NCBI GenBank assembly: GCA_934098385.1
Contig: CAKOOJ010000008.1
Location: 1 to 46,090, forward strand
DNA from: an uncultured Bacilli bacterium
Lineage (GTDB): Bacteria > Bacillota_I > Bacilli_A > RF39 > UBA660
Direction: 5' to 3'
DNA length: 46,090 nucleotides
Shown here: positions 16,945 to 25,148 of the stretch, one piece after another
Position numbering within the stretch: the first letter of the stretch is position 1
Layout: the number at the start of each line of letters is the position of its first letter
Program-made: the position numbers and the translations under genes
The notes under the pieces: generated by a model
What the model saw: the letters and a program-made list of their open reading frames with translations, nothing else
The model's database searches: none
Told to the model about the DNA's origin: nothing

Positions 16945-16973
16945 ATTATAGCACTTTTGTTCGATAAAGTCAA
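16945..16973 (-). promoter_or_regulatory. Near-consensus promoter for the 198-residue membrane protein
   Basis: -35 TTGACT (16968-16973), exactly 17 bases, -10 TATAAT (16945-16950), the best sigma-A promoter in the window. The predicted leader is about 118 bases with GAGGGGGAAAC near its start and a small TTTAC/GTAAA hairpin. Confidence 0.75.
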
Positions 16974-16980
16974 ATTCCCA

Positions 16981-18138
16981 TTATGATTTTTTATATTTAA
17001 GTGTTTTATATTTATTTTCCATATTAATTGCAATCTGTTCACTTTTGTTTTTATTTTCAACATATATGGTGTCTAATTTTTTATATAATTCATAAGCATG
17101 TGTGTATTCATGTATCCAAACTAATAAATCGGAAACTGTTTCTAGTTTTGGTATTAGTAATCTAATACTAATAAGTTTGTTATCACTAGCCAAAATAGGA
17201 AAGCATCCAACCCATTTTTTATCATGTATATTAATAATCTTTGTTTTATCTTTCAAATAATTAATAAATTCTTTATCGTACATGTTATTTTGTTTCATAA
17301 AATTATTAAATTCTAATCTTAAATAAAACTCATTTATTATTTTTTTATAATTATTTGGTATATATTTTTTTACATCATTTATAAGATTAATGGGAATATC
17401 ATAAAAACTTTCTGCTATACTTCCAGCAATACAAGCGATAGTATCCGTATCTCCTCCTATAGATATTGCATTTCTTATTGTTTCTTCAAAATTATTTGAT
17501 TCTAAAAATACAAATATAGCTTGAGGCACTGAATTTATTGCTTTACTACTAAAAGTATAGTTATTTCTTAAATCTTCTAAATCAAAATCAAGTTTGAAAT
17601 ATTTATCTTCTATATAATTTCTTAGTTCATCTTTTGTAAATCCATTTCTTAATAGGTAAATAGATATTGCAACTGCTTCACTACATAAAATACTTTCTTT
17701 ATTATTATGACTTGGTATAGTAGCCAACTTACTTTCATGTTTTATAGTTTCTATATCATCGAATAAGTATCCTATTGGAGATATTCTCATAGCACATCCA
17801 TTACCATAACTATCTCCATCTTTTAAATCATACAACCATTTGACAAAGCCACTACCAAATCTATTTCTTCCATATATATCTAATCCTTGATCTATTTCAT
17901 TTTTACCATATTCCTTTAATTTATCTTCATATTTTACATTATTTAATATTGCGTCTGCAATACTACATGTGAGAATAGAATCATCTGTTAAAGATGACAT
18001 ATCTGTAAATAAAGGAATACTTTTATCTAATATAATTGTTTTTTCAATCTTACTTCTTATTGTTTTATTTTTTTTGGCCTCTATTTCTAAAACTTCATAT
18101 AAAGAACCAGCAACATCACCTATAATAGCTCCATACAT
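16981..18138 (-). CDS. ADP-ribosylglycohydrolase with C-terminal HExxH domain
   Basis: 385 residues. Residues 1 to about 260 are an ADP-ribosylglycohydrolase (DraG/ARH fold), which removes ADP-ribose from proteins or metabolites using a two-metal site. GAIIGDVAGSLYE, LTDDSILT, GNGCAMRISPIGY and IGGDTDTIACIAGS supply the conserved Asp and Glu ligands. After about residue 265 an unrelated segment contains HEYTH (343-347) and a downstream Glu in SEQIA (about 367), as in gluzincin metallopeptidases. That part is normally absent from this family. No signal peptide. Neighbours give no operon context. The hydrolase identity is firm; the peptidase activity is inference from the motif. Confidence 0.85.
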   Translation of the reverse strand: MYGAIIGDVAGSLYEVLEIEAKKNKTIRSKIEKTIILDKSIPLFTDMSSLTDDSILTCSIADAILNNVKYEDKLKEYGKNEIDQGLDIYGRNRFGSGFVKWLYDLKDGDSYGNGCAMRISPIGYLFDDIETIKHESKLATIPSHNNKESILCSEAVAISIYLLRNGFTKDELRNYIEDKYFKLDFDLEDLRNNYTFSSKAINSVPQAIFVFLESNNFEETIRNAISIGGDTDTIACIAGSIAESFYDIPINLINDVKKYIPNNYKKIINEFYLRLEFNNFMKQNNMYDKEFINYLKDKTKIINIHDKKWVGCFPILASDNKLISIRLLIPKLETVSDLLVWIHEYTHAYELYKKLDTIYVENKNKSEQIAINMENKYKTLKYKKS

Positions 18139-18191
18139 AATTTCACATCCTTAAAATTTATTATATAATTAAAAATTTTATTAATCAATTA

Positions 18192-20468
18192 TTATTCGCT
18201 TCTAAGAGCAATAACTGGATCTTTTTTACTAGCAATCTTTGCAGGTATGTATCCTCCTATCATTGTTAAAGTCATACTAATTATTATTAAAATTATAGAA
18301 TGAATAGGACTTAATATTGCAACATGAGATAATTCTGTTAATTTATATATAATATTATTTGCAGGTATTGTAAGTAAATATGCTATAAATACTCCAATTA
18401 TTCCACTAGTTATACCAATAATAAAAGTTTCAGCATTAAATACACGTGTTATGTCTTTTTTTCTAGCTCCTATCGCTCTTAATATTCCAATTTCTTTAGT
18501 TCTTTCAAGCACGCTGATATATGTTATAATTCCTATCATAATAGAAGAAACTATTAACGATATTGAACTAAATGATATTAATACAACTGTAATTGCATTC
18601 ATTACTTTACCACTCATACTTGATATCATCTTAGCTTGATCTGTATAGATTATTTTATCTTTTTCATCTTTATCTTTATTAAATTTATCTAAATAATTTA
18701 ATAAGTTATCTTTACTACTAAAATCTTTTGGATATAACATTATCGCATATGGAATCGATTTACCTCCCAAATAAGATATCATATTTTCTTTTGATAAATC
18801 ACTATTATCAAATGTCATACCCGTTAAAACATTAACATCACTTTTTTTCTGTAATTCAACTATTTTAGATTTATCATTAATATCAATATAATAATTCATA
18901 AAATCTTCTGTATAGCCTATAGATGATGATGTTATATATGATGGATAATCTTTTTTCATTCTTAATATTCCTACTACTTTAAGTGAAATAGCATTTTTAT
19001 ACATATTTTCATAATCATTATTTATTTTAAAATATATATTTGATTTTTTATATAGATCATCATTCATAACAACTTTTATACTAGAATCTAATATATTTTT
19101 AAAATTAACATTCTTTGTTTTATCAAATCCTAAAGCCTCTATTATATTTTCATCTACATTATTATTTGAATCTACAAATAATATAATTTCATTTTGATCT
19201 TCTGGTAATCTACCATCTAATATATCATAATATATATTTAGAAATGATTTGTTATTAAAAGATTTTGGAATAGAAGATGTTGGAAATAATTTATTATCTA
19301 TCATGTTAATTTTATTATTTATTTTTTGAATAAAATTAATATTTGTATATCTCATATATGATATTCCGTAAGAATAAGATTTAGGTGTATTTTCTATATA
19401 TTTAATATAATCTTCTGTTATATTATTTTTTCTTACATATAATTCTTCATTATTTTTTTTTGGTATGACATAATTATATTTTGGATATTTTTCTTGATTT
19501 TTTCCATTTAATTTTTCTATTGTTTCTTCATCCATTTTTACACTATCACTTGAAATTGATACTGGCATCGCAGAAAGAATTCCTTTTTCATATTTTTCTA
19601 TTTGTTTATTAAAACCATTTGATAAACTTAAAATTAGTGCTATTCCAATAATACCTATGCTTGATGCAAAGGCAGTTAAAAGTGTTCTCCCTTTTTTTGT
19701 CATAATATTATTGAATGATAGTGATAATGCTTCTTTAAAAGACATTTTTGTTCTTTTTAATTTATAATTAGATATTACTTCTTCATCATTCGTAACTGGA
19801 TTATTATCGCTTATTATATTTCCATCTTTTAATTCTATAATTCTAGTTGAATATAAATTTGCTAGTTCTTTATTATGTGAAACCATAATTACTAATTTCT
19901 CTTTTGATATTGCTTTTATTATATCCATTATTTGAATGCTTGTTTTCGAATCTAATGCTCCAGTAGGTTCATCTGCAAGTATAATATCCGGATCATTTAC
20001 TAAACTTCTTGCAATTGCAACCCTTTGCATTTGTCCACCAGAAAGTTCAGTTGGCTTTTTATTAATGTGATCTATTAATCCAACTTTATCTAAAGCGTCA
20101 AATGCTAATTTGTGTCTTTTTGTTTTAGAAATATTATTTAATTTTAAAGACATTTCTACATTTTTTAATACACTTATGTGATTAATTAAATTATAACTTT
20201 GAAATATAAAACCAACACTTTTATTTCTGTAAGCATCCCAATCTTTATCTCTAAATTTTTTTGTACTTTTACCATTAATTATTAAATCTCCACTATCATA
20301 TTTATCGAGCCCACCTAAAATATTCAACATTGTAGTTTTTCCACTACCAGATTGTCCCAATATTGTAACAAATTCATTTTTTCTAAATTTAATACTTACG
20401 TCATCTAATGCAACTTGTGTAAAGTCACCAGTTTTATATATTTTTTTTATATTTTTTATTTCTAACAT
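18192..20468 (-). CDS. ABC transporter, ATPase and FtsX/MacB-type permease in one chain
   Basis: 758 residues. Residues 1 to about 225 are an ABC ATPase of the MacB/LolD type: Walker A GQSGSGKTT, signature LSGGQMQR, Walker B ILADEPTGA, and the H-loop in MVSHN. A transmembrane helix near 262-282 begins the permease half. A large extracytoplasmic domain (about 285-635) follows, and three more helices after 640 form the FtsX module (SSISLIVSSIMIGIITY, ERTKEIGILRAIGARKKDI). Such mechanotransmission-type transporters export lipoproteins, peptides or antibiotics, or drive cell-wall enzymes. Having the ATPase and permease fused is like MacB but without a partner fusion protein here. Substrate unknown. 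Confidence 0.92.
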   Translation of the reverse strand: MLEIKNIKKIYKTGDFTQVALDDVSIKFRKNEFVTILGQSGSGKTTMLNILGGLDKYDSGDLIINGKSTKKFRDKDWDAYRNKSVGFIFQSYNLINHISVLKNVEMSLKLNNISKTKRHKLAFDALDKVGLIDHINKKPTELSGGQMQRVAIARSLVNDPDIILADEPTGALDSKTSIQIMDIIKAISKEKLVIMVSHNKELANLYSTRIIELKDGNIISDNNPVTNDEEVISNYKLKRTKMSFKEALSLSFNNIMTKKGRTLLTAFASSIGIIGIALILSLSNGFNKQIEKYEKGILSAMPVSISSDSVKMDEETIEKLNGKNQEKYPKYNYVIPKKNNEELYVRKNNITEDYIKYIENTPKSYSYGISYMRYTNINFIQKINNKINMIDNKLFPTSSIPKSFNNKSFLNIYYDILDGRLPEDQNEIILFVDSNNNVDENIIEALGFDKTKNVNFKNILDSSIKVVMNDDLYKKSNIYFKINNDYENMYKNAISLKVVGILRMKKDYPSYITSSSIGYTEDFMNYYIDINDKSKIVELQKKSDVNVLTGMTFDNSDLSKENMISYLGGKSIPYAIMLYPKDFSSKDNLLNYLDKFNKDKDEKDKIIYTDQAKMISSMSGKVMNAITVVLISFSSISLIVSSIMIGIITYISVLERTKEIGILRAIGARKKDITRVFNAETFIIGITSGIIGVFIAYLLTIPANNIIYKLTELSHVAILSPIHSIILIIISMTLTMIGGYIPAKIASKKDPVIALRSE

Positions 20469-20616
20469 ATTTAATCTCCTTTGTATGCATACATATTTTA
20501 TTTCTTAGCCATCTTTCCAAATTAAATACAGTGTTTAAAATATAGCACTTGTTTTTTATAAGTTCAATAGTTTTTTTATGTTTTTTTTAACTTTTTTTGT
20601 CGAATTTGCAAATAAT

Positions 20617-20669
20617 AAAAATCGTACTATACAGTTTATTAAAATCTGTTTATTTTTAGTACGATTTTT
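20617..20669 (-). terminator. Terminator after the thioredoxin-like gene
   Basis: AAAAATCGTACTA (20617-20629) pairs perfectly with TAGTACGATTTTT (20657-20669), with a long loop containing a small ACAG/CTGT stem. It lies downstream of the gene ending at 20677 and can work in both directions. Confidence 0.75.
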
Positions 20670-20676
20670 TGATAAT

Positions 20677-21237
20677 TTAATTTTTTTTAATTCCTGAATT
20701 ATTTAATAATTTTTCAAACTCATCATATTCTGAATAGCCTGTTTGTGCACCTACTATTTTATTATCTTTCATGATAAGTATCATAGGAGTTGAACCAAAA
20801 TTCTTTTCGACGTATTCTTCATAACCTTCACCAGTTAACTTTATCATAGTATCATAAGAAGATTGATCTGTTATACCTCCATTTTCAAAGTCCATTATTT
20901 TTGCTATATCAATATATAATGTAGTATATCCATATTTTTCTTGAGCATCCCATAAATTTGGTAAGAAAGCACTACACCATCCACATGTTGAACGTCCAAT
21001 ATAAACTACACTTAATTTACCTTTAGTTTCATTTTTTAAATCACTAGCTTTTATTTCTTTAAACATAGATACATCATAATTTGTATTATATTCACTTTCA
21101 TTACTAGAACTTTCACTACTATTATTTGTTATATACATTTTAGAAACACCAACAACTAATACAATTAAAATTAATAATAGCATTAATAATATACATTTTC
21201 CTAACTTATAAATTTTGTTTAATACTTCTTTTTCCAT
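20677..21237 (-). CDS. Membrane-anchored thioredoxin-like protein
   Basis: 186 residues. An N-terminal membrane anchor (about 13-33, CILLMLLLILIVLVVGVSKM) is followed by a Ser/Asn-rich linker and a thioredoxin fold outside the cell. The active site is STCGWCSAF (CGWC, about 85-88), and the cis-Pro is probably in STPMILIM (about 150). The role is extracytoplasmic thiol-disulfide exchange. It resembles the PedC/bacteriocin-maturation group, but no bacteriocin genes are seen nearby. Monocistronic, with a strong terminator. Confidence 0.85.
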   Translation of the reverse strand: MEKEVLNKIYKLGKCILLMLLLILIVLVVGVSKMYITNNSSESSSNESEYNTNYDVSMFKEIKASDLKNETKGKLSVVYIGRSTCGWCSAFLPNLWDAQEKYGYTTLYIDIAKIMDFENGGITDQSSYDTMIKLTGEGYEEYVEKNFGSTPMILIMKDNKIVGAQTGYSEYDEFEKLLNNSGIKKN

Positions 21238-21579
21238 AACTACTCTCTTTCTAATAACAATAAATATTATAAAACAATAGTAAAATAGAAATCAAGATTT
21301 TTTATCACAAATATTATAAGTTCTTCTAATTTAAATTAACTTACTCTTTTATGCTTAGTATGTTATTTTGGAAAATCTGTATAAAGTTTATATAGGTAAT
21401 TCTTGCTTACTATTAACTTTATTTTCAATATATTCAAGATGATTAAATGACTTATATATATTATTTATGCAGTTTAGAACTTTTGACATAGTTTTTGTAT
21501 ATAAAATGTATAAATTAAAGATAAATAATGAAAAATATTAATAAATATTATATAATTTTCTTATGTAAGGAATGATTAA
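21238..21579. other. 342-base intergenic region before the flippase gene
   Basis: No convincing gene. It holds a candidate rightward -10 TATAAT (21551-21556) and an AAGGA RBS before the ATG at 21580. TTGACA at 21484-21489 lacks a well-spaced -10. A 33-codon leftward frame (21388-21489) has no RBS and is treated as noise or a remnant. Confidence 0.5.
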
Positions 21580-23217
21580 ATGAAAAAAAATAGTTTTGTA
21601 GAAGGAACTGTTATAGCTACTGTATTTATTTTTTTAGTAAAAATATTAGGTATGTTATACGTTGTTCCATTTTATTCAATAGTAGGATCTCGTGGTGCAG
21701 CACTTTATAGTTATGCATATAACATATATTTAATTTTCTTAAGTATATCTAGTGCTGGTATACCAAACGCTATTAGTAAATTAATTAGTGAATATGAAAC
21801 ACTGGGATATTTAGAAGCAAAAACAAGAACATATAAAATATCTAAAAAAATAATTAGTTTATTATCTATATTATCTTTTATATTATTATTTATATTCGCA
21901 AAACCTATAGCACATTTAATAATTGGAGATATGACTGGTGGAAATACTATAAATGATATTGCATTCGTTATAAGATGTGTTTCAGTGTCTATATTAGTTG
22001 TACCATTTTTAAGTATTACTAAAGGATATTTACAAGGACATAAAATAATGACACCATCTAGTGTTAGTCAATTAATAGAACAAGTTGTTAGAATAGCAAT
22101 TATGTTACTTGGGTCATATTTAATATATAAAGTATTTAATGGAACATTAACACTTGCTGTTGGAATATCATTACTCGGTGCATTCTTTGGAGCTTTGATA
22201 GCTGACTTATACTTATTAATAAAAATAAAACATAATAAAAAAGACTTACATTTAGATAAAGAGTATAAAAAAGATTCTATTACAAATAAAGAAATTATTA
22301 AAAAAATTGCTAGTTATTCAATACCAATAATTATTATAAATTTAATAACTAACGTATATTCTTCTACTGATATGATACTAGTTAGTAGAACTATCCAACA
22401 TTTAGGATATAGTGCTAGTGATGTAGAATTTATTACATCTAGTATATCAACATGGTGTCCTAAAATATCTATGATTATTAATTCTATAGTACTAGGTATG
22501 ACAATGAGTTTAATACCTAATATAGTATCTAGTTATGTAAAAAAAGATTATAAAAATGTTAATTTAAAAATAAACAAAGCATTACAAATTATACTTTATA
22601 CTTCTATACCAATGACTGTTGGAATAAGTATTTTATCTACTCCAATTTGGACTATATTTTATAACACAAATAAATATGGAGGTTTAATACTAAGTATAAA
22701 TATTTTTACAGCATTATTAGTTAATATTAATATATCTACATCTACAATGCTACAATCAATGAATAAATTTAAAGCAGTATATTTATCTGTTTTATTAGGT
22801 TTCGTGACAAACGGTATACTTGATGTTCCTTTAATGTATTTATGTAAATATATAGGTATTGAAAGTTTTATAGGTAGTATTATGGCAACTTGTATAGGAT
22901 ACTTTTTAAGTATAGGTGTTAGTATATATTATTTAAAGAAAGAAAGTAAAGATTTAAAATTTAAAAGTACTATTAACTTAACATATAAAATATTATTTGC
23001 AGTTATAATTATGTTTATGGTATTATTTATATTAAATAAAGTTTTACCATTTGATTTATATACAAGAAGTGGCGCAATGATTACTACAATAATAAATTCT
23101 ATAATAGGTGCAGTAATATACATATTTATTACTTATAAATTGAATGTTATTAATGAAGTATTTGGTAAAGAATTTATTAATAAAATTAAAAATAAATTAC
23201 ATATTAAAAAAGACTAA
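21580..23217 (+). CDS. MOP/MATE-type lipid flippase of the SpoVB/MurJ group
   Basis: 545 residues with about 14 membrane helices throughout. The start KNSFVEGTVIATVFIFLVKI and the blocks SAGIPNAISKLISEY and GYLQGHKIMTPSSVSQLIEQ are typical of the SpoVB/MurJ branch of the multidrug/oligosaccharidyl-lipid/polysaccharide exporters. Such proteins flip lipid II or polysaccharide-lipid intermediates across the membrane. In a non-sporulating or wall-bearing Bacilli relative it may be the lipid II flippase; uppP and murF are elsewhere in this window. It is a lone rightward gene converging on ffh, with a shared terminator. The exact substrate is not decidable from sequence. Confidence 0.9.
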   Translation: MKKNSFVEGTVIATVFIFLVKILGMLYVVPFYSIVGSRGAALYSYAYNIYLIFLSISSAGIPNAISKLISEYETLGYLEAKTRTYKISKKIISLLSILSFILLFIFAKPIAHLIIGDMTGGNTINDIAFVIRCVSVSILVVPFLSITKGYLQGHKIMTPSSVSQLIEQVVRIAIMLLGSYLIYKVFNGTLTLAVGISLLGAFFGALIADLYLLIKIKHNKKDLHLDKEYKKDSITNKEIIKKIASYSIPIIIINLITNVYSSTDMILVSRTIQHLGYSASDVEFITSSISTWCPKISMIINSIVLGMTMSLIPNIVSSYVKKDYKNVNLKINKALQIILYTSIPMTVGISILSTPIWTIFYNTNKYGGLILSINIFTALLVNINISTSTMLQSMNKFKAVYLSVLLGFVTNGILDVPLMYLCKYIGIESFIGSIMATCIGYFLSIGVSIYYLKKESKDLKFKSTINLTYKILFAVIIMFMVLFILNKVLPFDLYTRSGAMITTIINSIIGAVIYIFITYKLNVINEVFGKEFINKIKNKLHIKKD

Positions 23218-23232
23218 CAAAGTCTTTTTTTT
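23206..23232. terminator. Bidirectional terminator between flippase and ffh
   Basis: AAAAAAGACT (23206-23215) and AGTCTTTTTT (23221-23230) form a 10-bp stem with loop AACAA, with A and T runs on the two sides. It overlaps the flippase stop and serves the convergent ffh as well. Confidence 0.85.
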
Positions 23233-24538
23233 AAAATGGCATTTTAAAATTACCACTACTCATTTGTTTCATCATAACTTTCATTTGTTCAAATTGTTTT
23301 AAAAGTCTGTTGATTTCTTCAACGCTTCTACCACTACCTTTACTTATCCTTAATTTTCTACTATTTTTAAGAACTTCAGGATGTTTTCTCTCATAAGGTG
23401 TCATAGAAAGTATAATTGCTTCTATATGAGCAAAATCTTTTGGATTAATATTTATATTATTTAATCCCATTTTCCTAGCTCCTGGTATTAATTTTAACAT
23501 ATTTTCAAGTGGCCCTAGTTTTTTTATTTGCTTTAAATTGGTTAAAAAATCTTCTAAATCATATTTACCCCTTTGCATTTTTTTTGCTAAATCTTTTGCT
23601 TCATCTTCATTAATAACATCATTAACTTTTTCAGCAATTGAAAGTATATCTCCCATATCAAGTATTCTTTCAGCCATTCTTTCTGGATAAAATTCACTTA
23701 ATCCATCCATTTTCTCGCTAGTACCTAAAAACTTAATAGGAATATTAGTTAAATGCCTTACTGATAAGGCAACACCACCTTTAGTATTACCATCCATTTT
23801 GGTTAATATAGCACCTGTTAAAGGAAGTTTATTATTAAATCCATTTATTACATTAATTGCATCTTGTCCCATCATAGCATCAATTACTAATAGTATTTCA
23901 TCTGGTTTTACTAAATTATTAATATCAACTAATTCATTCATCAATTTTTCATCAACATGTAATCTACCAGCTGTATCTATTATAATATAATCATGATTAT
24001 TTTCTTTAGCATAAGTTAAAGCATCTTTAACGATATCTAATGGATTAATTTGTCCTTCATTAAAAACAGTAATATTTAATTCTTTACCTATTGTAACAAG
24101 TTGATCTATAGCAGCAGGTCTATATACATCACAAGCAACAAGTAAAGGATTTTTTTTATATTTTTTTCTTAACATATTAGATAACTTACCTACAGTAGTA
24201 GTTTTACCACTACCTTGTAAACCTACCATCATAACTATAGTTGGTTTTTTATTTGTTTCTAAAGGAACATAATCTGTTCCAAGTAAAGTAACTAATTCAT
24301 CTTTAACTAACTTTATAAATAATTCATCTGGCTTTAAACTCTTACTTACTTCCATACCTAAAGCTTTATCTTTTACATTACGAACAAATTCTTTTACTAC
24401 TTCATAGTTTACATCTGCTTCTAAAAGAGCCATTCTTATTTCTCTCATTGCGTCTGTAATATTATCTTCAGTAATTTTACCCATTCCTTTAATATTTTTT
24501 ATTGCTTTACTTATTCTATCTCCCATGTATTCAAACAT
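23231..24538 (-). CDS. ffh: Signal recognition particle protein Ffh
   Basis: The SRP54 GTPase that targets nascent membrane and secreted proteins to the translocon with 4.5S RNA and FtsY. The 435 residues comprise the N domain (about 1-90), the G domain with GLQGSGKTTTVGKLS (about 107-121), DVYRPAAIDQL, DTAGRL and TKMDG, and the methionine-rich M domain (about 300-435), ending MKQMSSGNFKMPF. All guanine-binding motifs are intact. The start has an AAGGGTGA RBS. ylxM and ftsY are not adjacent. Confidence 0.98.
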   Translation of the reverse strand: MFEYMGDRISKAIKNIKGMGKITEDNITDAMREIRMALLEADVNYEVVKEFVRNVKDKALGMEVSKSLKPDELFIKLVKDELVTLLGTDYVPLETNKKPTIVMMVGLQGSGKTTTVGKLSNMLRKKYKKNPLLVACDVYRPAAIDQLVTIGKELNITVFNEGQINPLDIVKDALTYAKENNHDYIIIDTAGRLHVDEKLMNELVDINNLVKPDEILLVIDAMMGQDAINVINGFNNKLPLTGAILTKMDGNTKGGVALSVRHLTNIPIKFLGTSEKMDGLSEFYPERMAERILDMGDILSIAEKVNDVINEDEAKDLAKKMQRGKYDLEDFLTNLKQIKKLGPLENMLKLIPGARKMGLNNININPKDFAHIEAIILSMTPYERKHPEVLKNSRKLRISKGSGRSVEEINRLLKQFEQMKVMMKQMSSGNFKMPF

Positions 24539-24570
24539 ATCTTATCACCCTTACTTAGATAGTATAACAA

Positions 24571-24598
24571 AAAAAGCACTAAATTAATAGCACTTTTT
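24571..24598 (-). terminator. Terminator after the 141-residue membrane protein gene
   Basis: Arms 24571-24581 and 24588-24598 pair over 11 positions on the leftward RNA with two G-U pairs, loop TTAATT, then T residues. On the plus strand two pairs would be mismatched, so the leftward direction is favoured. Confidence 0.7.
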
Positions 24599-24599
24599 A

Positions 24600-25025
24600 T
24601 TATTTAAATATTATAAACAATAATATATTAATAAACATACATATTATTGTATATCCAAATATCATTAAATATTGTATACATCTTTTATATATCTTATCAC
24701 TATATCTGCTTCTCATAAATATTATATTATTGGCTAAAAAGATACTTAATAATATATTAGAATACTCTAATCTATCTTTAATAAATAACATAAGTATTAT
24801 ACCAACAACTATATTACATATTATATCTAAATACCATTTATATGTTTTATTACCTCTATAATAGTAAATAATCATATTTAATATAATAATTATAAATAAT
24901 AATATTAAAGCCATATATTTACTATTACTAAAGTAGAAATTACATAATATAAATAATATTATATTAGATATTAAAACTAACAAATATTTTATTAATAATT
25001 CTTTATTATCTTTAATATATTTCAT
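24600..25025 (-). CDS. Small polytopic membrane protein, function unknown
   Basis: 141 residues, with about four to five membrane helices built largely of Ile, Leu, Asn and Tyr, separated by short charged loops (KYIKDNKE at the start, RGNKTYK in the middle, RSRYSDKIYKRC later). No recognised domain. It follows the gene for a variable surface protein on the same strand, separated by two hairpins, and has its own terminator. Confidence 0.6.
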   Translation of the reverse strand: MKYIKDNKELLIKYLLVLISNIILFILCNFYFSNSKYMALILLFIIIILNMIIYYYRGNKTYKWYLDIICNIVVGIILMLFIKDRLEYSNILLSIFLANNIIFMRSRYSDKIYKRCIQYLMIFGYTIICMFINILLFIIFK

Positions 25026-25068
25026 ATCAACTTCCCTCGTATATTAAATTGAAATTTATAAACGTCCA

Positions 25069-25101
25069 CACATCTACGGCGCGATTTCGCCGTTAGATGT
25101 G
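25069..25101. repeat. GC-rich hairpin downstream of the variable-region gene
   Basis: CACATCTACGGCG (25069-25081) is inverted against CGCCGTTAGATGTG (25088-25101), 13 pairs with one bulged base. It is conspicuously GC-rich for this genome. It starts about 48 bases past the stop of the gene whose C-terminus looks DGR-diversified. Hairpins near the 3' end of variable regions help mutagenic homing in the Bordetella phage DGR. Confidence 0.6.
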
Positions 25102-25106
25102 ATATC

Positions 25107-25130
25107 AAAAAGCATTTTCCTATGCTTTTT
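25107..25130 (-). terminator. Terminator after the variable surface protein gene
   Basis: AAAAAGCAT (25107-25115) pairs with ATGCTTTTT (25122-25130), loop of six. It is the first hairpin after the stop at 25149. Confidence 0.65.
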
Positions 25131-25148
25131 GAATCCTTTATCCATGTC

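Noticed and set aside
21388..21489. 33-codon leftward frame in the gap before the flippase
   Set aside because: No RBS, no promoter, no recognised product; may be a remnant.
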